Source of the DNA: Acetobacterium fimetarium
Lineage (GTDB): Bacteria > Bacillota > Clostridia > Eubacteriales > Eubacteriaceae
DNA length: 64,000 nucleotides
Direction: 5' to 3'
NCBI RefSeq assembly: GCF_014284475.1
Contig: NZ_WJBC01000002.1
Location: 62,001-126,000 of the forward strand
Shown here: positions 42,863-51,991 of the stretch, piece after piece
How positions within the stretch are numbered: position 1 is the stretch's first letter
How the letters are laid out: each line of letters begins with the position of its first letter
Position numbers and translations under genes: made by a program
Notes under the pieces: generated by a model
The model's input: the letters and a program-made list of their open reading frames with translations, nothing else
Told to the model about the DNA's origin: nothing
Databases searched by the model: none

Positions 42863-43891
42863 ATGAGTTTCAAACTAATTCAGGAAATTCCATCACCCGG
42901 CGAAATTTTTGAAATACTGCCGCTGTCTGAAAAAGGTAAAAAATTGAAGGCAGAGCGCGATCATATCATAAAAGATGTCTTTGAAGGTAAAGATGATCGT
43001 TTTATACTGATTATTGGACCCTGCTCAGCTGATAATGAAACGGCTGTTCTTGATTATGTGAGTCGTTTGAGTAAAATTCAAAAAGAAGTGGAAGACAGAA
43101 TCATTATCATACCGAGAATTTATACAAACAAGCCACGAACGACTGGTGAAGGGTATAAAGGGATGCTGCATCAACCAGATGCAAACAAGAAGTCAAATAT
43201 GGTAGAAGGCATTAAAGCCATCCGTCAATTACACATCAGAGCCATTGAAGAAACGGGTTTATCCTGTGCTGATGAAATGCTTTATCCGGAGAACTATGCA
43301 TATTTAGAGGATGTGCTCAGCTATGTGGCAATTGGCGCAAGGTCAGTGGAGAATCAACAGCATCGGCTGGCTATCAGTGGTCTGGAAATACCGTCAGGAA
43401 TGAAAAATCCGACGAGTGGTGATATCACGGTGATGCTGAACTCAATCCAGGCGGCACAGGCGGGACATACTTTTATTTATCGAAACTGGGAAGTGCAAAC
43501 ATCGGGAAATCCTCTGACCCACGCTATTTTGCGCGGTTCGGTGGATCAGCATGGCCGGAATCATCCGAACTATCATTATGAGGATATCAAGCGACTGATT
43601 AAAATGTATGAAGAACGCGGATTGCAAAATCCCGGCATTATCATTGATCTGAATCATGCCAACTCAAACAAATGTTTCAGTGAACAGCCACGAATAGCCC
43701 GGGAAGTGGTTCGTAACCGTCATTATGACGCCGCAATGAAAAAATATGTCAAAGGCTTAATGATCGAAAGCTATATCGAAGAAGGCAGCCAGCCAGTAAA
43801 TGGCGGCGTGTACGGAAAATCGATTACCGATTCATGTCTTGGCTGGACAATGTCAGAAGCCCTGATCAGAGAGATTGCAAAAAAATTATAA
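42863..43891 (+). CDS. aroF: 3-deoxy-7-phosphoheptulonate synthase, class I
   Basis: 342 residues, E. coli AroF/G/H type: LIIGPCSADNETAVLDYVSRL, RIYTNKPRTTGEGYKGMLHQPD, CADEMLYPENYAYLEDVLSYVAIGARSVENQQHR, and the late LMIESYIEEGSQPVNGGVYGKSITDSCLGW. Condenses phosphoenolpyruvate and erythrose 4-phosphate to begin aromatic amino acid synthesis. Which isozyme (Phe, Tyr or Trp sensitive) cannot be told. Single gene with its own promoter. Confidence 0.93.
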   Translation: MSFKLIQEIPSPGEIFEILPLSEKGKKLKAERDHIIKDVFEGKDDRFILIIGPCSADNETAVLDYVSRLSKIQKEVEDRIIIIPRIYTNKPRTTGEGYKGMLHQPDANKKSNMVEGIKAIRQLHIRAIEETGLSCADEMLYPENYAYLEDVLSYVAIGARSVENQQHRLAISGLEIPSGMKNPTSGDITVMLNSIQAAQAGHTFIYRNWEVQTSGNPLTHAILRGSVDQHGRNHPNYHYEDIKRLIKMYEERGLQNPGIIIDLNHANSNKCFSEQPRIAREVVRNRHYDAAMKKYVKGLMIESYIEEGSQPVNGGVYGKSITDSCLGWTMSEALIREIAKKL

Positions 43892-43917
43892 AAAGCGAAA
43901 CCAAACCAACAATTAAT

Positions 43918-44673
43918 TTAGCCAATATGGCTGATGACAAAAGCCAGGAAAAACCCGAAGGCTGTTGCCAGGGCAATGAATCTTCCACCTTCCTCAAATG
44001 CTTCAGGCATCATGGTGTCAGCGATCATGGCTAAAATTGCACCGGCGGCCAATGACAGTGTAATGGCTATCACGTCTTTAGAAGCATTGCCTAAGAAGGC
44101 ATAACCTAAGACAGCAGCACAAACAGAGGTTGCAATTGTGATTCCCCATACCGAAAGAATATAAATATTTGATTTCCCGGCGCTTTTCATGCCCTGAGCG
44201 CCGGATATGCCTTCAGGAAAGTTGCTGATAAAAACGGCAACCATCATACTGAATCCAACCCCTTGGCCGGCGGCTAATCCAATGCCGATGGCTAATGATT
44301 CAGGAATACCATCCAGAATGGCTCCCAGAAGTATGGCTGAACCTGAGTTGACAGTTTTTTTGGACTTTGCTCTGTTGATGTGAGATTTTCCGTGACCATG
44401 TTTGCGTGAGTGTCCACCAAAATGGTCGATGAAATAGTCTCCGACAACAAAAAGCAACGTACCAGCAATGAATCCAAGCGAGACCGAATTGAAACCGCCA
44501 GATATAAAAGCATTTTCCATAAGATCAAAGGTTAGCGCAGAGATAAGCACCCCGGAACCAAAAGCCATGATGGCACCAATGAAATATTTTGGCACTTTCA
44601 AATACATGCCTAATAGTGCGCCCACAAAAAGTGTGGAACCGCTGATAAAACCGAAGATAGCTGCTATTGTCAT
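43918..44673 (-). CDS. ZIP-family metal transporter
   Basis: 251 residues, eight membrane segments. GAILDGIPESLAIGIGLAAGQGVGFSMMVAVFISNFPEGISGAQGM holds the two HxxxE/DxxPE-type metal sites (here DGIPES and NFPEG). A His-rich cytoplasmic loop (HFGGHSRKHGHGKSH) lies between helices 3 and 4, as in ZupT-like proteins. Probably imports zinc or other divalent metals. Converges on aroF with 26 bases between them. Confidence 0.88.
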   Translation of the reverse strand: MTIAAIFGFISGSTLFVGALLGMYLKVPKYFIGAIMAFGSGVLISALTFDLMENAFISGGFNSVSLGFIAGTLLFVVGDYFIDHFGGHSRKHGHGKSHINRAKSKKTVNSGSAILLGAILDGIPESLAIGIGLAAGQGVGFSMMVAVFISNFPEGISGAQGMKSAGKSNIYILSVWGITIATSVCAAVLGYAFLGNASKDVIAITLSLAAGAILAMIADTMMPEAFEEGGRFIALATAFGFFLAFVISHIG

Positions 44674-44850
44674 CCGGATTTCCTTTCTGTATGGTCGATG
44701 AATTTAGAAGGGGATTTGCGACGGTCCTTTTTTGAAGTCAAAGATAATTCCTAGTGTTGAGTGGAGTTTACTACAAATTTCATTCCGTTGTCAAGGATTC
44801 TCGAAGAAATCGAGATGGCCAAATTGCACGACAAGTTTGATTCGATAGTA

Positions 44851-44893
44851 AAAAAGGCGCCCGGATTGATAAATCAATTCGGACGTCTTTTTA
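44851..44893. terminator. Hairpin terminator in the ZIP/SLC1-like intergenic region
   Basis: AAAAAGGCG...CCG with inner ATTGAT (44865-44870) pairs with ATCAAT (44873-44878) and CGG...CGTCTTTTT. Lies 70 bases before the transporter gene; which gene it serves is unclear because both neighbours diverge. Confidence 0.5.
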
Positions 44894-44964
44894 TTTGCAG
44901 GTGATTATGTTATTATATACAGGTATATACTCATAAAGCAATAAATCAGTTTAAGGAGAACCAT

Positions 44965-46572
44965 GTGGAGACAAAAAAAATCTTTTCTCTAAGTTTGGAC
45001 AGCATCGAAAGTGCAAGTAAATTTGTCCAAACGTTGCTGGAAAAATACAATTGTACAAAAATGGACAGCGTTCGTGCTCAGCTTTTTGTCGAGGAGACCA
45101 TTGTCTACTGGAAAAAAGAGTCTTGTGAAAACGAAAAATTTGAAATTTCACTGCGGAAGCGGTTTAAAACAATCACCCTGTCAATGAACTACTGGGGGGA
45201 TCAATCAAATCCTTTGACACTGCCGGAAGAAACAGAAGAGGCGGAGATGGATCTGATCGGCCAGAACATTTTAATTGGATTATCCGCAGTTACTTATTCC
45301 TATGATAACGGCTGCAACAATGTCTCCTATACTTTAAAGGAGAAGCCACTGAACCCGGCCATGACGACGGCTATTGCCATGGCAGCGGCGATTATTATCG
45401 GTTTAGGATTGCTGCATTTTGCTCCAGCTACGGGGGGGCTGATTGCCAGTACCATTCTGACGCCATTGAGCAGCATCTTTTTCGGCTTCCTCAATGCTGT
45501 CGTTATCCCGGTATTATTTCTTTCAGCAATCGGCAGTATTTTCAACATGGATAATATTTCCCAGATGAAGACAATATTTAAGAGCCTGCTCGAGTGGTGT
45601 GTGGGAATCATGGTGCTGGCTTCGGTTATAGCCCTGGCGGCGGCTCAGCTATTTTATCTTGGTAACAGTTCTGTGGCTTCCGGCGGTGGCAATAGTGACT
45701 TATGGAGTCAGGTCGGAAAGATGATATTCGGCATCATACCGGCCAATATCATTCAGCCTTTTTTGGATGGGAATACGTTACAGATTATGTTTCTCGCTAT
45801 TATTGGCGGCATCGTAATGCTGACATTAAAAGGGCGTTTCCCTTTTGTTACAAAGATAATAACAGAGGCTAATTTAATTTTTTCAACGATTCTTGATGCC
45901 GTTTGTTCGCTGATGCCTTGGGTTGTATTTATCAGCATCTTGAATATGATGGTCTCCGGAAATGGCGGAGCCCTTTTTGGAGCAATCGGAGTGATTGCAT
46001 TGATTCTAGGGTGTTACTTGATATTGGTTCTTATCATGCTACTGAGTGTCGCACTGATTGAAAAGATGAATCCCATCGCGTATCTGAAATCCGCGGCGCC
46101 ATTTTTATTGATTGCCTTTTCTACAGCCAGTTCAAGTGCCTCTTTTGCAAGTCACAACGCAACGGCAATTTTCAAGCAGGATATCCGGGACTACGTGGTC
46201 AATTTTTCAATTCCGGTAGGTGTGTTATTCAACAAACAATCAGTCATTATCACGATGGTGTTGACATCGTTATTTATGGGTGGATATTATCAGATGACCT
46301 TTTCAATTGGAGAAATTATACCAGTGATCATACTCTGTATGATTTTGTCGGTGGCCTGTCCGCCAACTCCGGGAATGGGGGCTTTTCTTTTTACCATCGC
46401 GTTTAACCTGATGGGAATTCCTTTGGCAGGATTGGCGTTGGCCGTTAGTATTGATATCTTTCTGGACTATCCTTGTACTGCCATCCATGTGCTGATAACA
46501 AACATAGGCATGCTGCATACCGAACATATGCTGAGAACAAAAGAGGGTAAGGCTGTCAGCATCAAGAGTTAG
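44965..46572 (+). CDS. SLC1-like dicarboxylate/amino acid:cation symporter with N-terminal GHKL-like domain
   Basis: 535 residues from GTG at 44965 (AAGGAG six bases before; an overlapping ATG at 44963 reads only nine codons in another frame). Residues 130-520 form an SLC1-fold transporter: HP1-like STASSSASFASH, NFSIPVGVLFNKQ in the place of the sodium-binding NMDGT, and LDYPCTAIHVLITNIG. The first 110 residues are soluble and resemble RsbW/SpoIIAB-like GHKL domains (VRAQLFVEETIVYW, ISLRKRFKTITLSMNYWGD, YSYDNGCNNVSYTL), with a degenerate N-box. Substrate unknown. Confidence 0.78.
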   Translation: METKKIFSLSLDSIESASKFVQTLLEKYNCTKMDSVRAQLFVEETIVYWKKESCENEKFEISLRKRFKTITLSMNYWGDQSNPLTLPEETEEAEMDLIGQNILIGLSAVTYSYDNGCNNVSYTLKEKPLNPAMTTAIAMAAAIIIGLGLLHFAPATGGLIASTILTPLSSIFFGFLNAVVIPVLFLSAIGSIFNMDNISQMKTIFKSLLEWCVGIMVLASVIALAAAQLFYLGNSSVASGGGNSDLWSQVGKMIFGIIPANIIQPFLDGNTLQIMFLAIIGGIVMLTLKGRFPFVTKIITEANLIFSTILDAVCSLMPWVVFISILNMMVSGNGGALFGAIGVIALILGCYLILVLIMLLSVALIEKMNPIAYLKSAAPFLLIAFSTASSSASFASHNATAIFKQDIRDYVVNFSIPVGVLFNKQSVIITMVLTSLFMGGYYQMTFSIGEIIPVIILCMILSVACPPTPGMGAFLFTIAFNLMGIPLAGLALAVSIDIFLDYPCTAIHVLITNIGMLHTEHMLRTKEGKAVSIKS

Positions 46573-46749
46573 AAAGAATCGTGAAGTAGTCGTTAGCGTG
46601 AAAACTAAAATCGCGAAATAGTAGCATTCTCATTTATGGCAATGTGGTATACAACAAATCATCAGGTAAACAGATTAAATTAAAAATAGTGTGATGTTGA
46701 ATTCTTTATTATTGGATTCAGGAGCATCACGAATTTACAGAGGTGAAAA

Positions 46750-47223
46750 ATGATATCATTAGATATTCCGGGATATAAAACGTTCGAAGTGAAAAATGTG
46801 GTGTTTGATTTTAATGGAACCCTGGCGGTAGATGGTGTTCTGATCGATGGCGCCAAAGAAAAATTAGAGGCATTGTCAGCGCGTGGACTTGATCTTTACG
46901 TCCTGACAGCGGATACGTTTGGGACAGCAGCAGAGCAGTGCCGGGATTTACCGCTTGAAATCCAGGTGTTCAGCAAAGAAAACATTGCCACGAGCAAAAA
47001 GAAATTTGTTGAAGAAATTGGTGTTGCGAACACCATCGCAGTCGGAAACGGCAGAAATGATCTTGCCATGTTTGAAAAAAGTATTCTTTCAATTTGCATC
47101 ATGGGCAGGGAAGGCTGCTGTTCTAAATCAATGAATGCGGCAGATATCATCGTGAATAATCCATTGGATGCCCTGGAAATGCTGCTTAAAAATGATCGTA
47201 TGGTTGCCACACTGCGAACGTAA
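46750..47223 (+). CDS. HAD-superfamily protein, soluble P-type ATPase-like (COG4087)
   Basis: 157 residues. VVFDFNGTLAVDG is the HAD nucleophile motif (DxNGT), and GNGRNDLAMFEKSILSICIMG the third motif, as in the P domain of P-type ATPases; no membrane segment. Function unknown; possibly a phosphatase. It precedes the converging Mg ATPase gene. Confidence 0.82.
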   Translation: MISLDIPGYKTFEVKNVVFDFNGTLAVDGVLIDGAKEKLEALSARGLDLYVLTADTFGTAAEQCRDLPLEIQVFSKENIATSKKKFVEEIGVANTIAVGNGRNDLAMFEKSILSICIMGREGCCSKSMNAADIIVNNPLDALEMLLKNDRMVATLRT

Positions 47224-47245
47224 ATAAAAGGGGCGGGTATGAAAC

Positions 47246-47272
47246 CTGGACAGGTACTACCCACCTGTCCAG
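47246..47272. other. Perfect 10-bp hairpin without T-run between converging genes
   Basis: CTGGACAGGT (47246-47255), seven-base loop, ACCTGTCCAG (47263-47272). No T tract on either side, so it is not an ordinary intrinsic terminator. It lies between the HAD gene and the Mg-ATPase gene, which converge. Confidence 0.55.
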
Positions 47273-47381
47273 AGAGTCAGCAACAGAAAGAGTAAGACCT
47301 TGATTTTCTTCCATTGAAAATACTTTTGGTGTCTATCATTAAGTGCTGATGTCAGATCGGCACAGTGAGTGTTGTTTAGAA

Positions 47382-49913
47382 TTATCGTTTTGAGCTAAAT
47401 CTCGACCGAAAGAAGAAATACTTGGCGATTTCTGTGGTGATAAGATATAGAATAGCAAGACCAAACAGAGCCAGAAGTGTTAAAGGCGGTATGGTGATGA
47501 AATCCAGAATATTCCTTAGCGGCAAATAGGGAAGAATCACAGTGAGTATTCCCGCACCGATGGTTGAGTACAGCAGAATGGGAGCAGGCTTGCTTTTATA
47601 AAAAGGTCTCTGGGTTCGGGCGACCATCAACATTAGCAATTCTGTCAGGATCGAGAGGACAAACCAGCCGCTTTGAAAGAGTTCCTCTTGAGCATTGAAT
47701 CCAAACAGAAGGACTGCAAAACAAAGATAGTCAAAGACAGAACTGATCAGACCGAAAGTGAACATAAAGTTACGAATGAATCGGATATCCCAGCGATGAG
47801 GCGTCTCCACCATTTCAGGATCCACTGAATCGGTGGAAATCATTAAGGCCGGAAAATCTGAAATAAAATTGATCAATAAAATTTGTTTGGGCAGGAGCGG
47901 CAGGAACGGCAAGAATAAAGAAGCGCCGGCCATGCTAAACATATTGCCGAAATTTGCACTGGTAGTCATGTAAATATACTTCAGCGTGTTGGCAAAGGTG
48001 GTCCGGCCGAGTTCAATTCCCCGTCTCAGCACATCCAGATTTTTCTCTTCAAGCACAAAATCAGCAGATTCCTTAGCAACATCTACAGCTGTATCTACGG
48101 ATATGCTCACATCGGCATCATGCAGAGCCGGTGCATCGTTAATGCCGTCACCCATAAAGCCCACCACATGGTTGTTCCTTTTCAATGCAAGAATCACGCG
48201 CGCTTTCTGGTTGGGATCAACTTCAGCGAACAGATCGGTAGTTTCGACGACACTTGTGAGGGATTTGTCGTCAAGATTCATGATTTCAGCGCCGGTTAAG
48301 GCATTTCGGATGGTTAATCCGATGGCGTTTGCTGTGTGGTAGGCAACCAGTTTATTATCACCAGTGATAACCCGTAGCTGAACCCCAAGCTGGGAAAGGC
48401 TGTGAATGGTTTCATCGACGTCATCCTTTGGTGGATCGAAGAAGAGAAGAAACCCCATAAAAGTCATAGCCTGTTCATCTTCAACGCGGTATTCTTTCTT
48501 CAGGGTTACCGATTTTTCAGCGATGCCAAGAACGCGGAAACCCTGAGCACTCCAGTCTTCAAGGTGCTGTTGAATGGCATCGAGAGTTGGAGTATCCATC
48601 GTCTGCTTCACAGAATCAATCTGAACCTGATCGCAGATTTTCAGGACACTGTTCAAGGCACCTTTTACAATCATTTTGTATTCACTGTTTTCCTCAATAA
48701 TAACGCTCAATCGCGCACGCGAAAAATCAAAAGGGATTTCTTCGCGCTTTTGTGCTGTACTGATATCGAAATCTTGGTGGGCGATGATCGCATGATCCAG
48801 TTCATTAATCAGCCCGGTCTGCAGACTGGCATTGAGATAGGCCAGTCGGAGTACCGTTTCAGAGGTTTCTCCGTTCACATCCACCGCATTGTCTAGTGAG
48901 ATTGATCCTTCAGTCAGGGTACCGGTTTTATCCGTACATAGTATATCCATACTGCCAAAGTTTTCCAGGGCGGTCAGGTGGCGGACGATAACGCCTTCCT
49001 TTGCCATGGTTTGGGAACCCTTGGCGAGGGTAATGTTGATGATGGCTGGCAATAATTGAGGGGTGATTCCAACGGCGAGGGCAACAGAAAAAAGAAGGGA
49101 ATCGATAACTGGCCGTTGGTAGATGACGTTGACAATAAAAACAAATACCGTGAGAACCAGCATAATTCCGGTGAGAAGATAGCCGAATCGGCGTACGCCA
49201 CGGACAAACTCTGTTTCAGGCTGACGTTTTGCAAGTTCTTCCGCGATCTGTCCGAATTCAGTGGCCTTACCAGTTTGTGTAACCAGCACCGTTGCACTGC
49301 CACTGACAACATTAGTACCCATGAAAACGCAATTATTACGCTCGGGCAAGTCTGCGTTTTTCGAAACGATGGATGGGCTTTTTTCAACAGAGAAGGCTTC
49401 ACCGGTGAGGGTGGATTCGTTAACATGAAAAAGATCAGATTCAAGGATCAATCCATCCGCAGGAATGAGACAGCCTCCGGAAAGCAGGACGACATCCCCT
49501 GGAACAAGCAGTGTAGTGGGAATTTCTATCTGCCTGCCATCGCGAAGAACAGTCGATTTAATGTGCAGCTTTGAACGGAGCTCGTCAATTGCGTTGCTGG
49601 CATTGTATTCCTGGAGAAAACTCAGAACAACGCTTGCTAGCACAATTGATATGATGATGAGAGAGTCAAGCCATTCACCAGTAAGAGCTGATATTGTTGT
49701 TGCGACAATCATAATGAGAATGATGGGATTCTTGAATTGGTTGATAAACAGCATCATTGGAGCAGTATTTCTTGTTTTAATGGAATTCTCTCCATGCTCG
49801 TTTAAACGTAATGCAGCCTCATTTTCCGTGAGACCTTCAGTCGATGAATCGAGATTTTGAAGCACATCGGCAGGCGGCAGACTCCAGTATTTCATTGCTT
49901 TTGATTTTTTCAT
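47382..49913 (-). CDS. mgtA: Magnesium-transporting P-type ATPase, MgtA/MgtB-like
   Basis: 843 residues. P-type phosphorylation motif DILCTDKTGTLTEGS, hinge GDGINDAPALHDADVSISVDTAVDVAKESADFVLEEKNLDVL, TGEA loop ESTLTGEAFSVEKS. Around ten membrane segments. The P-type IIIB (Mg2+) subfamily fits the length and the PALMISTDSVDPE region. No Mg2+-sensing riboswitch was recognised in the 240 bases upstream. A TetR gene lies upstream in the same direction and may control it. Confidence 0.9.
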   Translation of the reverse strand: MKKSKAMKYWSLPPADVLQNLDSSTEGLTENEAALRLNEHGENSIKTRNTAPMMLFINQFKNPIILIMIVATTISALTGEWLDSLIIISIVLASVVLSFLQEYNASNAIDELRSKLHIKSTVLRDGRQIEIPTTLLVPGDVVLLSGGCLIPADGLILESDLFHVNESTLTGEAFSVEKSPSIVSKNADLPERNNCVFMGTNVVSGSATVLVTQTGKATEFGQIAEELAKRQPETEFVRGVRRFGYLLTGIMLVLTVFVFIVNVIYQRPVIDSLLFSVALAVGITPQLLPAIINITLAKGSQTMAKEGVIVRHLTALENFGSMDILCTDKTGTLTEGSISLDNAVDVNGETSETVLRLAYLNASLQTGLINELDHAIIAHQDFDISTAQKREEIPFDFSRARLSVIIEENSEYKMIVKGALNSVLKICDQVQIDSVKQTMDTPTLDAIQQHLEDWSAQGFRVLGIAEKSVTLKKEYRVEDEQAMTFMGFLLFFDPPKDDVDETIHSLSQLGVQLRVITGDNKLVAYHTANAIGLTIRNALTGAEIMNLDDKSLTSVVETTDLFAEVDPNQKARVILALKRNNHVVGFMGDGINDAPALHDADVSISVDTAVDVAKESADFVLEEKNLDVLRRGIELGRTTFANTLKYIYMTTSANFGNMFSMAGASLFLPFLPLLPKQILLINFISDFPALMISTDSVDPEMVETPHRWDIRFIRNFMFTFGLISSVFDYLCFAVLLFGFNAQEELFQSGWFVLSILTELLMLMVARTQRPFYKSKPAPILLYSTIGAGILTVILPYLPLRNILDFITIPPLTLLALFGLAILYLITTEIAKYFFFRSRFSSKR

Positions 49914-50154
49914 AAATGTCCCTCACATTCTCATTAAGATCCTTCCGGTCAGTTGCTTTTTTGATGGTTGCATGATTACGGATGCCTAACCAGGATAAGC
50001 TGTCAATATATTTATATAAACAAGAATACCCAAGAACGGTTAGCTTCAAACAGATCATCGCAATCCTAATCATCATTGATCTTTTTGAAAGCGACAGTGA
50101 AAGTGCATAACATTATTGATTAAATTGATATTGAAAATGGTTAAAGCATAGGTG

Positions 50155-50832
50155 TTATTTTATCAAATACTGATGAATATCCAAAAGGTGGGGATATTTT
50201 TCAAGCAGAGAATCGATCTGTTCTTTTGCTTTTTGAATAATGTCGGCCGTACGTTTAGGATCACGATCATAGCCCAGACAATAATACATTAAATCAACCG
50301 AATGTGTTAAAGACTCATCATCGCTAAAATCAAATCCCTCACTCTGTTTCTGCAGTATCGCTCCGAAAGCAGAGTAGGTAGTGGCAAGAAACAGGGTGAG
50401 ATTCTTTTCCTTGCTGTAACCATTTGGTCGCATATCCTCCATCAATTTAAAATAAATCTGCTTGAAACTACTTGAATAAATGGCTTCACAGCCGATATTT
50501 TCGATTTGAGTTTCCCTGACAAAATTGAGTTTCTCAGGATTGGCTTCATATATTCGGGAGGTCAGATTGTAGAGACCTACGACGTATAGAAAAGTATCTT
50601 CGTCCGGATTGATAAAATATTTAAGATAGGTTGATAATATCTGATAATCTTCTTTGTAAATTTCGATAGCGATATTGCGTTTTGTTTTAAAATGGTAAGT
50701 GATCAAACCTTGACTGATACCGATCTTCTGGGCGATACGGCGAAAGCCAACCTGATAACCTTCAGTAAAAAAAAGATTCTTGGCAGTATCATAAATAAGC
50801 TGTTTGTTTGTTTTTTCTTTATGTTCAGTCAT
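50155..50832 (-). CDS. TetR-family transcriptional regulator
   Basis: 225 residues. The N-terminal helix-turn-helix AQKIGISQGLITYHFKTKRNIAIEIYKED is TetR-type. The C-terminal ligand domain is not assigned. Placed upstream of the Mg ATPase, a possible target, with about 240 bases between. A weak promoter TTGAAT-N17-TTTAAT is visible upstream; the divergent cheA operon begins 310 bases away. Confidence 0.85.
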   Translation of the reverse strand: MTEHKEKTNKQLIYDTAKNLFFTEGYQVGFRRIAQKIGISQGLITYHFKTKRNIAIEIYKEDYQILSTYLKYFINPDEDTFLYVVGLYNLTSRIYEANPEKLNFVRETQIENIGCEAIYSSSFKQIYFKLMEDMRPNGYSKEKNLTLFLATTYSAFGAILQKQSEGFDFSDDESLTHSVDLMYYCLGYDRDPKRTADIIQKAKEQIDSLLEKYPHLLDIHQYLIK

Positions 50833-51143
50833 ATTCTTTTCTTTTCTAATGCAAATTTATTTAATTAAACCACAAAAGCAAGAAAAATTCAACATCATGC
50901 TATACGCGTATTAAATAAGTGCTGGCGGAGATGATCTGACAAGAATCAATCCACGATCCAAACCGGAATAAGAGTTTTTTTTGTGGTTAATAGCGCTGAA
51001 AGTTTATTTTAAACTTTGCATATTTAAAAAAATACAGTGAATATTAAAAGATTTTACGGGTATTCAAATTTACATAGTGCAAAAATAGAAGATAAATGGA
51101 TAAATGTAGTGAAAAAACAATGAAGATGATGGAGGTGAAAAAT
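50833..51143. promoter_or_regulatory. Divergent intergenic region between TetR and cheA
   Basis: Very A/T-rich, no gene. It must hold the promoter of the cheA operon; TTTGCATATT (about 51015-51025) and TATTAA are weak candidates. GGAGG at 51131-51135 is the cheA ribosome-binding site, before the GTG at 51144. Confidence 0.35.
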
Positions 51144-51229
51144 GTGTCAACGAATTTTGAAAATGAACCCATGATGGAGATTTATATTTTTGAAACGAAT
51201 CAGATGCTGGATCAATTGGAACAAGCAAT
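51144..51229 (+). pseudogene. cheA: cheA 5' fragment (first 29 codons)
   Basis: Starts at GTG 51144 with GGAGG eight bases before. It encodes STNFENEPMMEIYIFETN and then MLDQLEQAI, the first helix of a CheA P1 domain, and is then cut by a transposon. Joined to 54607 without one copy of the 10-bp duplication, the frame continues exactly (…EQAI-ISSEKMGGFSDEN). As it stands, translation runs into the element and stops at 51341. Confidence 0.9.
51220..51229. repeat. Left target-site duplication of the transposon
   Basis: AACAAGCAAT, identical to 54597-54606, directly flanks the inserted element. Confidence 0.9.
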
Positions 51230-51430
51230 TGTTTTTGACCTGTTGAATGGTCAAAAAACTGCTCAGGTTGCATGTCCTTCAATTGCTCTGTATAATGTCA
51301 TTATCACAGAGAAAGGAAAGACCCCAAGGAACCTATCTTAGCAGGACAAGCGTTCCGAGGGGTCAACCAACATGATTATTATAACAAACTATACGTTGGT
51401 CTACAACGAGGAACACGCTTTTTTTACACA

Positions 51431-51907
51431 GTGAGTCATGAAGAGCCATGCATCTGCCCGATATGCGGTGGCAAGCTCAACTACCGGGATAATCGGTTGC
51501 GGATTTTCAAAGAGTATGGCGGTGATAAAAAACAGCTGCGGATCCGTCGTCTTAAATGCAAATGCGGAAGGCTGCATCACGAGATCCCGGATTTTCTGGT
51601 TCCACATAAGCACTACACCAATGAAGTGCTTGAAAATGTGCTGGATGATGTCTCCACACCAGAGGATCTGTCCAGCGAAGACTATCCCTGCCAGATTACC
51701 ATGAAACGCTGGAAAGACTGGCTTTCCAGGAACCGCTATCAGATTGAGGGGATGCTTCGAACCATCGGTTACAAGCTGCCTGGATTTACAGTAGCATTTC
51801 TGAAATCCAGGATTTCATTACTCACAGGCCTGCGGGAGAGCGGGAGCGATTGGCTGGCAACCATCCACCGTCTGATTTATAATTGCGGATTGCGTTTAAC
51901 CCCTTAA
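51431..51907 (+). CDS. DUF6431-type zinc-binding protein of the transposon
   Basis: 158 residues from GTG 51431. Zinc-type cysteines CICPICGGKLNY and LKCKCGRLHHEIPDFLVPHKHY at the N-terminus, followed by a helical region that may bind DNA (ITMKRWKDWLSRNRYQIEG). The frame is open upstream to 51296 and its translation (AFRGVNQHDYYNKLYVGLQRG) looks protein-like, yet has no ATG, GTG or TTG, and the GTG has no nearby ribosome-binding site. The true start is therefore uncertain. Associated with DDE transposases of this kind. Confidence 0.75.
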   Translation: MSHEEPCICPICGGKLNYRDNRLRIFKEYGGDKKQLRIRRLKCKCGRLHHEIPDFLVPHKHYTNEVLENVLDDVSTPEDLSSEDYPCQITMKRWKDWLSRNRYQIEGMLRTIGYKLPGFTVAFLKSRISLLTGLRESGSDWLATIHRLIYNCGLRLTP

Positions 51908-51991
51908 ACGGGAGGAGTGGCATGCACCTGATTTGTTTTGCTGTCATTGGCATGGACATGCTATGATGCGCAAAAAAGGAGGTGCTTGTTT

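Noticed and set aside
49837-50076. Possible leader peptide in front of the Mg ATPase
   Set aside because: It overlaps the ATPase start and has no ribosome-binding site or Pro/Asp-rich run as in MgtL-type leaders. No Mg2+ riboswitch was recognised either.
51096-51341. 81-residue stand-alone gene
   Set aside because: Residues from GTG 51144 are the CheA start and those after 51229 are transposon-derived; it is a chimeric frame made by the insertion.
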